64,000 bases of DNA, taken from Paguma larvata. Its lineage: Eukaryota > Chordata > Mammalia > Carnivora > Viverridae. The stretch is taken from positions 20,010,001-20,074,000 of the forward strand of contig CM057844.1 in assembly GCA_030068075.1 (NCBI GenBank). The letters run 5' to 3'. Shown here piece by piece: positions 34,901-46,900 of this stretch. The notes under the pieces were generated by a model. It searched no databases. It saw nothing but the letters and a program-made list of their open reading frames with translations, and was not told the origin of the DNA. Made by a program: the position numbers and the translations under genes. Position 1 is the stretch's first letter; each line of letters starts with the position of its first letter.

Positions 34901-37900
34901 AGTCTGGAGGCTGGGTGCCAGGTCTGGCCTGGAGATGGCATTTGGAGTCATTAGTATATAATTACAAGGGCTAGGGGGTCTGACCTTCTGCAGAGTCAAA
35001 AATCCACGTATAAATTTTGACTCCTCCAAAACTTAATTACTAATAGTCTACTACTGACAGGAAGCTTTACTGATATCATAAACAGTTAATTAACTCATAT
35101 TTTGTATATGTATTATATGCTGTATTCTTACCATAAAGTAAGGTAAAGAAAACAAAATGTTAAGAAAATCCTTAGTAAGGGGCACCTGGGTGGCTGAGTA
35201 GGTTAAGCGTCTGTCCGACTCTTGATTTCAGCTCAGGTCATGATCTCATGGTTCGTGAGACTGAGCCCCACATCAGGCTCTGTGCTGATGGTGTGGAGCC
35301 TACCTGGGATTCTCTCTCTCCCTTTCTCTCTGACCCTCCCTGACTTGTGAGCTCTATCAAAATAAACAAACATTAAAAAAAAAAAAGAAAGATAAATTAC
35401 ATTTACTGTAATTGCTTAAAAAAATCTATGTATAAGTGGACCTGGGCAGTTCAAACCTGTGTTGTTCAAGGGTCACCTGTACATTATATTTGAAGTAATA
35501 AATCTGGATGAGGTCCCCCAGGGAATGAATACCAATACAGAAAAATGTCCTGGGGCACCCCACCATTGAGAAGTTGGGGAGAAGAGGAAGAAGCAGGAAA
35601 AGAGACCGAGAAGAGTAACCTGTCTTTCTTGGTTTCCATGCACAATCCTGTTTTTTGATTATTTTTATTCTAATAGAAACACAAGGAGGCAGCATATCCA
35701 CACGGAAGGGCAAGAAGCGAATGACACGGGTTCTGAGTTGGTCAAGGGCCTGCTGATGTAGCTGAGTACAGGGCTGTCCCCAGAGGCAAGCACCCTGGTG
35801 TCACTCAGAGACCTCTCCTGGGACTACCCTCAATCCAGAGGTGTAAAACAGTGCAGCTCAGAAGTTCTGTGTCCCCTGCCCCGCTAGGCCTAGGTGGGGC
35901 TTCTGTCTTCAATGCAGACTTGTTATAAACACCAAAAACCCACCAGTTCCAGCTTTTCTAAGTGACACAAACACCATATCGACACACAGTGATTGTCTCT
36001 CAAAGCCGGTATGTGTATGATTTTTCCCAGGGCAATACAAGAAACATTCTAGTAATTTCAAGAAAAGTGGCACTTGCTGATACACCTCCTTTCTCTTCTT
36101 CCTACCACTAATTTAGGTACTGGTGGTGCTGTAACTCAGTGCTCACCCTACTGCAGTCTCTCTTATTAACTGTTTCCCAGATTTTTCTATGTAAATGTAA
36201 GTTAAAGAAACATTATACCATGAAAATTTTCAAACATACACAGAGAGAATGATCTAGCGAATTCCTTTGTGTCCATTACTTAGCAATTGTTAACTTGACA
36301 ATTATTAACATTTTGCCAATGTCATTTAAAGATCATCAAAGAAGTGTATTTCTCGCTTTCAAAACTAGGACACTAGTCCCAGGCTAAGGGTCTCTCACTT
36401 TCAGTCAGGACTGTACCTGAGGAGAAAATAAGAATCCTTTTGCCTTTTTATCCTAAACCTGTTCCTGCTTATCAAAGGCTTGCACTTTCCTGAGACTATT
36501 CTAAAAAAAAAAATCCATGTCTTGATTCTAAGTTTTTCTTTCCATCTTTTAAACATGTCTTCTGAAAACTCACAATTTGTGTGAGAGCTCAGTGTTTGGG
36601 GCATCTGTGTCTTTCTCACCAGCTTGATTGTAATTGTGCAGCTGGAAAGACATTTTTGAGAGCATCCTGAACTTTCCCTCCAGAGGGCAAGATTATTGAC
36701 TAATGGTTATCTTTTCTGGCTCTTACACGTCTGGCTTTGCTAAAACTATGTATGCATTTCTTGGCCTGGCTTCGACCTCCAAGCCAACCTGAAAGCAAAG
36801 ATACCACTGCTTCTTCCCATGTTCCTATGATTTTCACTTCATCGTTCCGGTCAGAATTAGGTCCAGAGCGGCAGGAACCCATTATCGCTTCTATCTTCTG
36901 GAACACGAAATAGATTTGTCAAAATGTCTGCTGTCATCTGGCAAGGGTCTAGCAGAAGTTCAGATGATTAAGTTTTACAAGTACATTGTATCTTGCCTAC
37001 ATCAGAAATTCCCATTACATGCCCCCTTTTTGTCACAGATGTGACATCACCTGTTTCTCTTTTTTAATCTCACTGAGATACTGCCCTGGCACCTGTGACC
37101 CCAGCCACAAAGACTTCCATAGAGTGTTAGTCTGCCTCTTCTGACTACTACCAGCTGTCGTCCTAACCACTCCAGCACCTCACTCCCAGATACGAAGCCC
37201 TTTCACATACATGACCTCATCTGATTCCCAGAGCGAGCAAGCAAGTGGCTCTTATTATTTCCCTCTTCATACACAAGGCTCCTACTGGAGTCTGGACCAG
37301 CATCTCATTAAGACACAAAGAGGGTTTAATGGATTGTCACGATCTAGAGTTTACGTCACTGTGTCTGAGTCTGGAAGTACTTTGTCTAACTCGACTTATA
37401 CCGATTTTCTCACTTGAATCACTGAATGCCCCCACAACATCTCGCTCTAATTCTCTTCTGTGTTTTCTGAGCTATTCTTCAGAGTGCGTAGGATTGTTAG
37501 GATACATTTCCTTCCCCCTTATTTTCATGTAGATCCTTTGGGACCTGGTTAACTTGCTTGAGGAAAATATTTTCTTGCCCACACTCATAAAAAGGACTCT
37601 ATTCTTGTTTAAAAGAGATCACCATCATCCCTAGTTCTTACACAAAATTCAGAAAAAAAACAAAGTTCTGGATTCTTTTCCAAAGATTCCACCTTCGAAA
37701 GCTAGAAGTGACAAAAACACCATCTGTCCTTGTTTACTAGACAAGATTCCATGGTCCCTAAAGCTGAGCCCAGTCAATTCCGATGGTGTCATACAGTCTT
37801 CCACCAGGGAGAAGAGACTCCCCCTCACTGGGCTGGGGCTTGGCAGCAGGGTCATCTCATTCTGTACACATGTTCCAAGAATATACACAACGCCTGCTAA

Positions 37901-40900
37901 CTGGACTGACTGAATTAGCGTGCAGCCTCTCCATCCCTTCAGAGTGTGCCATCAACCAGCACCAGTGGCTTTCTTCCCTCAGAGAGGTTGATGCCCATGG
38001 TTCCTCAAGACTGCAGTTCTCCTGAAGGTCTAGTTTACTTTCCACATGTATTGGCACGTGACTATGTACTCGGTACTGAAGGTACGTGTATGTGTAGGGA
38101 TGACTCAAAGAAACAGGGTCTCTGCTCTCTTGAAGCTTAGAGTCTAACTGTGGACACAGATATGAAGCAAGTAAAAGACTGTAAGAAGCACCATGATGAA
38201 AAAGGATATGGTTCTATGGGAGAGAACAAGGGAAGACCACTTAGTTCTGGGGTTCCGGGATGAAATCTTGGAGGAAGTGACACGGTGCCAAGTTTTGAAG
38301 GATGGGTGTGGTATAATAAAAAATATCTTTATTTGGTCTTTGTCCTGAGTTCCTGGCACAGAGGTCCTAAAATTCTTAAAATTTTCTGAGTGACAGGAGT
38401 GTCCCCCTCCCCACTTTTTGAGACAAATGTTCACAACAGCTTTATTTATAATAGTCAAAAACTGGAAACAGCCCAAATGTCCATCTCCATCAAGAAGTGA
38501 AGAAATAAATTGTGGTTGATGTTTACACAAAATATCACTCAGTATTAAAAAGTAATGAGCTACTTTTAAATTTGATTAAAAAGTTAAAAAATATTATATC
38601 TTTAATAGTTTTTTGTACAAAGTGATTTATACAGTTTTAGGTATAATTTAAAAAATGACAGGGTTTCTGGGTCTGAATGAGCTCTTTGTTTTAGAATGGG
38701 TTTATTGAGATGTCCTTTGTATCTTTTCTTTTAATGTTTATTTGTTTTGGGGCGGGGGGGGGGGGAGAGAGAGACAAAGCATGAGTGGGGGAGGGGCAGA
38801 GAGCGAGGGAGACACAGAATCTGAAGCAGCTCCAGGCTCCAAGCTGTCAGCACAGAGCCCAATGCGGGGCTTGAACCCATGAACCATAGATCATGACCTG
38901 AGCCAAAGTCAGAAGCTTAACCAACTGAGCCACCCAGGTGCCCCTGCGATGTCCTTTGTATCCTAATGAATGACTCATGGGAGGGAGGGACCCAAATAGC
39001 TTCAGGATGGAGGGTGGTCACCAGAAAAACCAATCACATGATTAGGGAGTTAGAATGTTTAGCACCCTCCCTGCTCCATCCCCTCACCCCAACAACCTGA
39101 GGGGAGGGGAGAGGGCTAGGCTGAGTCCATTAATCACGTCTCTAAAATGGAACCTTGAAAGAAATGAGGAACCATGAAGTTTGAGGGAGCTTCTGGGTTG
39201 GTGAACACATATGTCCATGTGCTGGGAGGGTGGCATGCCCAGAGAGGGAGTGGAAGCTGTGCTCTCTACCCACCCTCATAACCTGCCCTACGCACCTCAG
39301 GCTGTTCCTGAGTTACATTCTTTCTAATAAAACCGTAATTTTAAGTGCTGTGCTTTTCTGAGTTCTGTGAGTCATTCTGGCAAACTGTCAAATCTGAGGA
39401 CGGTCATGGGAGCCCCCAAATTTGTAGTTGGCCAGGCAGAAGTGTGGGCAGCCGAAGGACCCATTTGCAGTTGACATGTCAGGTGGGGGCAGTCCCGGCA
39501 GACTGAGCCCTTCACCTGTGGGGTCTGTGCCAACTCCAGGTAGTGGCAGAACTGAACGGATCTGTAGGACACTGAGTTGGTGTCAGAGAATTGGATGTTG
39601 TCTGGAAAAACCAAACAACGAGTAAAAGTATAGAGGTGAAGGGTAGGGAGAAGAAAGCAAGCAAGCATTTTCCAGAAAAAAGGAAAACCATGTGCAAATG
39701 CTGTGAGGTGGGAAAGAGCCTGGTGCCTCTGAAAAAGCAGAAGATGGCTCGTGCAGCGGGACTGCAGGGGAGAGTAGCACAAGATGGATATGGAGACGTG
39801 AGCAAAGGTCAGTTCAGCTGGGTTTTTGTCTTAGATATAATGAGAAGTCACTGGGTATAAGGGAACAGAAGGACATGAATTCATTTTCAAAGTCTCTTCT
39901 GGACTTTGTGTGGACTGCAGAGGGGCTCTGACTGTGGGGGCATGGTGAGGGACAGCCTGGGCCATGAGACACAAGTGACTCGGAAGTGGCAGCGGGGTGG
40001 ATGGTGAGGAAGTTTGCTTCTGGGAGTGTCATGCCACAGATGGGCCGGCAGAGTTCAACTGGGAATCCAGAGTTAGAAGACGGCCACGGTCAAGCTCTGG
40101 AAGAGTATCAATAGTGAGAAGCTGACAGAGAAGTTCAACAAGAGTGGCCTCAGGGCAGTCTGGGATCGGAGAAGGCCGGCCGGCTCTCAGTGATGGGTGC
40201 TTGATACTGATGAGAAGCAGAAAGATGAGAACTGAAAAGCATCTTTGGGACGTTCTTGCTGCCTTCCACACACACAAATTTAGACAGAGTGTGGGGATGA
40301 AGTCAGAACAGAGAGGGCTGAAAAGCAAAAAAGGCTTCCAGTTCCAGATTTTTAAGGGCAGTGAAAATACTCCATATGATATTAGGATGCTGGTTCTAGG
40401 TCATTATTTATTTGCCCAAAGCTATAGAATACACCACACCAAGAGGGGCCCCTAGGGTCAACTATGGGCTTTGGGTGATTGTGATGTGTCAGTGTCGGTG
40501 CATCCTTAGTAAGACATGTACCACTCGGGGGAGTGATGCCGAAATCGGGGGAGGCTCTGCTTGGGGGGAGGGGGAATCTCTGTACTAGCTTCTCGATTTT
40601 GTTATAAATGACAAATTGCTTTAAACAAAGATTCTAAAAATTTAAACAAACACACAAAAGAAAATAAAAATGTGCCGGAGCCCACAGCCAACAAGGTGTT
40701 GGAAGGAGGGGCCAGGCGCCAGGCGGCTCCTTCCCCCTTCTCGGTCTGTGCTGAGCAGTGGGAGACAGCGGCTGAGGCAGTGGGCCCTGGGTCTGGGCCG
40801 GGCCGGCCAGGCAGGATGGGGTTCTTCCACTCGAAAGACAAATGACAGTACAGCCCACCCAGCAGCACGCTCTGCCCACACTCTACACTCACCGGAGGAC

Positions 40901-43900
40901 ATGACACACAGAAACAGCATCCACACACAGGCAAACGGAGATCTTCAACACAACCCCAAATCAGACATTTTGTGGAGACCAACATTGTGAAAGAGAGGCA
41001 TCAAACAACACAACAAAACCCAAACATCTGAGGAGAGGTATTAATAATAGCACAAAGACTTTAAAATAAAATAAAATATTATTAATCTCACAAAGGAACA
41101 TGAGAGGAAGCTGCATTCATAATGAAACAGGCCATTAAGGAAAAATATATTAGAAATAAAATGCAAACGTTAAGAAAAAAACCAAAAATCTTATCAGATG
41201 GGCTCAACAAAGGAAAGGGATCCAACAATGCACCACAAATTTGAGCTGAAAATACTGCCGTAGAGCTCACATAGAATACAGTGCAAAAGGAAAAGGAAAG
41301 AATAAGTGAGTTCAGTTAAGAAATATAAAGGACAGATCCAGAACCTCCCTCATTAATCTAACAGAGAATTCCAGAATTCAAGCAAAAGAATGAAAAGAGT
41401 AGAAACAAGCAAAGAGAAGACAACACTGCAAAACTCAAGGCGCCACTCCTCAGACTGAAAGCCCCCCGCCTCTCCCTGTATCAAATTTTTTCTCAGGTCC
41501 TTTCTGAATGACTCATATAGTCCCGCGGAACAACAACAGCCAACAAAGGGAAAGGCATGGGACACACAGGATGGTGAGAGAGAAAAAAAAAGGTAAAACT
41601 TACAAAAATTGTTCCTATAGAACTTAAAATGATTACAATCTAGAATTTAAATCCCAGACAACGGCTGCTTCGGAGGCCACTGGATGGCTGTGCAGGCCAT
41701 TACGGGGCTTGCGGAGAGCCTTACAGTGGCCAGCTTGTGTAGGGACTGGACTCGTGAAGCTGTCAGGAGCTGAGGCCATGGTCCCATCCCCTTCAGTGGC
41801 TACACCATCTCCTTTCCCATCTGACCTCCCATGCTTTAGCTTGCTTGTGGATGGATGGGATACTGCCCAGGCCCTGATTCACACAACTTTCAGCTAACTT
41901 AGGGTTTCTCAAAGCCAACTGAACGTAAAAATCATGAGAGAGCCATTTCAAATATCACAAGGATCGGGTGCCCTAGGAGACCAAGGAATCAGCATCTCTG
42001 GGGCATGGGGTTGCTGCTACTGCTTTTTAAGCTTCCCAGGGTGTCTAAGGTGCAGCCAGGGCTGCGAGACATGAAGTAACTGTTTCTGGCTCTCAAACCC
42101 AATTTAAAACTTGTAAGAGAGGCATCTAATTGGCCCCGTTCACCTTTGCATGTCAAACTGTAGGTTCATCTATGTATAAGCTGCTCTTATGCTCCGGACT
42201 GTTAAATAATTGTATTAAAGGGTGATTAGGTGCTATAATAAGAGTCCCAAAAGGGATGGACTTTGGAGTGAATGTGTCAGAAGAAGACTTCATGCAGTAG
42301 GCAACTGGGTTGGGTTCTGAAGGATTAAGACTAGGACAGTCAGTGGGATTAAGTAAAACCTTTGAGACAAACGCAGAGGAGAACCAGGTAAGCCCACCAT
42401 CCCTCTAGGCCCTGCAGCTCACGTGGCCAAAAAGGAAGGAAATGACAGCTATCTTGGAGGAGCTCATAATCTAGTGGAAGTCACAGGGCACAGAGTCATG
42501 AAACACTGAATCTGCAAGAATACAGAATGATGCTCTGGCCCCACTCTGGGAGGACCGCAGAAGGTGGCTCAGGTCAGTGACCCCTACCTGCCTGGCACTA
42601 AGCAGGAGAAAAAACTACTGGGAGAGGTGGGAGGAGACCTTGGGATTTTGATTTTTTCTGTGGTAACATCAGAGGGCAGTTTCCTTTTGGAATCTCTACT
42701 TCTGTGGAATGAAGAGATTTTCTTGTGAATGGGAGGTTGTTTCATCAAATTTCCAGCACTCCGTACTGCTGGCATAGCAACATTTAGGACAGAGGTTTTG
42801 TGGTGGCCACTCGGCTCCAATGAACTATGCTGAGCATCCTCCGAAAAAAGGAGTAACACAGACAGTGAGTCCCAGACCTAGTGGATGGTGTGCCCTGAAG
42901 CAATTAATATCTTGCCTTGATTCACTGGCATTCCCACTGCAGGATATAGAAAACTATATTCAAATAGATTCAAGATGGATAAAGGAACACCTAACCATGA
43001 AAAGACAACAGGGAAAATACCCATGAAGAAAACAGGGAAAGACTGAGTGATTTGCTTGGTGGAAAATACCATAAATTGGGTTCAAAGACAAACAACCAAA
43101 CACACACTTCTGTTAATAGTTGCAAAATAAAACGAGGTCTTAAATTTCAGTATAAAAAGGTAAATATCCCAACAGAAATATAAACAAAGGATAAGGACAG
43201 GTAATTCAAAACAAGAACTGTAAGAGATCAGTAAGTATCGCTCGTAACTAAAGAAATCCAAATTTAAGATACCAGTGATATCTCTCAGACTGGTGAATGA
43301 AAAATAATGGCAATTTCTAGTGTTGTTAAGAAATAGTAAGAGGAAGAGGCAGTAAGAGAAAGTATATTCCTGCTGTAGGAGTGTAAATTCACAGCACTGT
43401 TGAGGGGCCATGGCAGTGTTTTTGCATTTTTATGCAGCAATTATAGGACATAAAAGCTATCCCAGAGGGATCTTCATAGGAAAATGTAAAGACATATGTA
43501 ACAAAAACTGAAGACGATCTAAGAGTCAGTCAAGAGGACTGGTTAAACAAAATCTGGTACTTGTACTAGGAGAAAAGCTGTTTAAAAATGAAGTAAACCT
43601 CCACACAGGAAAAGTTAACCATAGAACACGGAGTAAAAAAACAAGTTATAGAACAACATGTACGCAGGGAACTCACTTTATAAACCAAAGAAATCAGAAA
43701 AAACACAACTTACGTGCAGCACATATACACAGAGAAAAAATTGTGAAAACACACATATCAAAATATTAACAGTGACAATTTCTAAAAAGTAAGACTAGGA
43801 GAAGTTTGAATTTTAATTTTTACACTGTTTGAAGTTTTACGTCCTACGAACATAAACTACTTTTGGTACTTTATAATAACAGAATTATCTTTATGGTGAT

Positions 43901-46900
43901 TTTCTACTTGAAAAAGTCCAAAGGAAGACTGAATATTTCGTTTTCAAATACATGGATTAGTTTAGCATTATTTTATCATATCTTTTTATGTCATCCCTAC
44001 AGATTTTTCCCTTCACATTATCTAGATCACTGTTGCTCAAAACAAATTTAATGTGAGCCACATATGTAATTTTAAAAGTTCTAGTAGCCACATTAAAAAG
44101 TAAAAAGAAACAAGTGAAATTAATTTTAATAAAAGTTTTATTTAACCCAAGATTACCAAAACATCATCTGAACATGTGACCAATATAAAACTTGAGATAT
44201 TTTGTATTCTACGAAGTCTTCAAAATCCAGCGTGTAGTTAATACTAATAAGCGCATCTCAATTTGAACACTAAATTTTTATCAGAAAATATTTGATCTGT
44301 ATTTAAATTTCCTAAAATCCACATTTGAAAAAGTATATTCACATATCCAGGTTGTTCTAAATATTTTTAAAAGTTCTCGACTAACTGAATCAAGTGGCGG
44401 TTTTTAAATTGTATTTAAATTAGTTAAAATGAAAAAGCCATCTTCTTAGTCACACCAGCTACATTTCAAGTGCTTGTGAGCTACACGTGACTAGTGACTA
44501 GGAAGTCTATACTAATCTTTTAGCTTCTTATTACTATCTACTTTTTATTTCTATTTAGCTTTTTATCACTTAAAACAAATCTGAGCCTTTTAAACTGTAT
44601 CTGTTTCGTTGGTTACGTATATATTCCACTGGTTAATCTGATTTTGTGCCAGTGCCACACTGACCACTGTAGCTTGACAAAGCGTTTACTACCTGGGAGG
44701 GCCAGTGGACGGTCTCCCCACCCTCTCCATTTTTTCTTGGTAGTTCTTCCTTGATCTTGTTATGCTGAAATTTTGAACAATTTTATCAACTGAAGTAACA
44801 TGAATATATAAATTTCATTTTTGCTGGTGAAATATAGAAATATAATTCATTTTTTCCCCAGAAACACTGAATGCTTTTATTAGATTTTGTTTATCTCCCT
44901 CCAAGATTAGAGGGATGCAACAGTTACTTCTTGGTGGAGAGGTCATCGGCATCCAGACTAAAGGCTACGGTTTACAGCAGCAGAAGTGGGCCCATCGGAT
45001 GCGGATGAATCTTGACGCGAGGCCATCTGCGCTCCAACATCACCCAGGAAGGGATTTCTCCTTTCATGGTAGAAAGGGGAGGGCACCCCATGGCTTACTA
45101 TGGGAAATATAATTATAGGGTTTTCATGATGGCATCTGCCTTTACCAGTAAGAGCTGCAAAAGATGTATGCCTCTGAACAACACAGAACTGATTTTTTAA
45201 TACTGCCCTTGTGTCTAGCAACTTTGCTGAATTCACCTATTAATTCTAACATCTTTTATGCAGATTCTTTTGAATTCCTCCTATAATCATGTTGTGAGTG
45301 TAATGATTTTTCCTTTTCCAAGTCTTATGTATTTTATTTTCCTTCTCTTACTGTATTGGCTAGGACCTTTGTCACAATGTTGAATGAAATAGCTGGTAAG
45401 CAGAATCTTTGTCTTGTTCCCAAACTCAGAGAATGTTACTAACATTTTTTTCTCTTAAGAATGTGGTTTGCTGTTGGCTTTATATATGGGTCCTTTATCG
45501 GATTTAAAGAAGTTTTTCCTATTCCAAAGTTTCCTAAGAGTTGTTTAATGAATGATGTTAAATTTTATCAGATGCTTTCCCCCAATGATTAAGATAATCT
45601 TATTATTCTCCTCCCTTATTATGCAATTAATGTTAATTACATGGATTGATTTTTTTCTGATACTAAATCAACCTTGTAATTCCTGGAATGAACCCAACTG
45701 GGTCATGATATATCTGCTTTACTGGTGGATTTTTGCTTCTTCACTCCTGAGTGAGACTGGCTTGTATATTCCAGTCTCATGATATTGTCAGGTTGTGCTA
45801 AGTTCCAAAAATAAATTGGGATGTATTCCTTTTTTTTCTGTTCTCTAGAAGATTTGGTCAATAATAATAATATTTCTTCCTTGAAAGGTTATAAATTACC
45901 AACGAAGCCACCTGGTAGAGCTACCTTTGTGGAAAATTTTTTAGAGATGTATTGTTTTTAAACAGATATAGGGCTATTCAATATTCAAGTTCCTATTCTG
46001 TATCAGTTTTGGTAAGTTGTAGATAATTCTTTGTTTTTTTAATTGTTCCATTCCATTTGTTCAATTTTCAAACTTAATTGCATGAAGTTCCTCATAAAAT
46101 ACTCTTATGGAAGAAAAAAAACTGCAGGGTTTGGAGTAATGCCTCCTTTTAAAAATCTGACATTTATACCTTCTCTCTTTTTTTCTTGGTCGATCTTGCC
46201 AAGGGGTTATCAATGTTATTCTTATTCGTTTCAAAGGTCCAACTTTGTGGTTCTTTCAATTCTCTCTCCTGTACTTCTTCCCCTATTATCATTAATTTTA
46301 CTCGATTTATATTGCTTCCTTCTATTTTCTTTAGGTTTAATTAAGTTCTTTTTCTGACTTACTGAGAAAAAGCTTTTTTTCTTTTCCAATATGTGCTTTT
46401 ATAAACCAGTGATCTTCAACCTTAGCTGCACACTGTGGTCACCGGGTTAGCTTTCAGACGCTGGAGTCCCATCCCCAGAGATTCTGACGTGGCTGGTCTG
46501 GGGTGTGGCATGGGCGTCGAAAGCTTCCCAAGTGATTCTACTGTGCAACCAAGGTTGGGAACCACAGATTTAAAGCCATACCCTCTAAGCGCAACTTTAA
46601 CTGCATCCCACAAGTTAATTTTTCTTGATCGTTCAAATTATTTTAAAATTTCTGCAGTGATTTTATGTAAATTCTTTGTTATTTTTTTTTTTAATTTTCA
46701 AGTTTATTGGGGGGGGGAGGGGCAAAGAGAGAGAGAGGGAGAGAGAGAATTCCAAGCACCGACAACGCAGAGCCTGACGTGGAACTCATAAACCATAAAA
46801 TCAGGCCCTGAGCCAAAATCAAGAGTTGGATGCTTAACTGACTGAGCTACCCAGGCGTCCCTGCTATAAAACCTTTAAATGGGTAAATCCAATACATGGT

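Noticed and set aside
36700..36906. 68-codon open frame on - considered as an additional ATRN exon
   Set aside because: Its text does not match attractin, and the flanking exons already join in phase without it.
40670..40990. GC-rich patch with open frames on both strands, considered as a nested gene or retrocopy
   Set aside because: No recognisable protein, no poly(A) tail with target repeats and no promoter-like CpG island.
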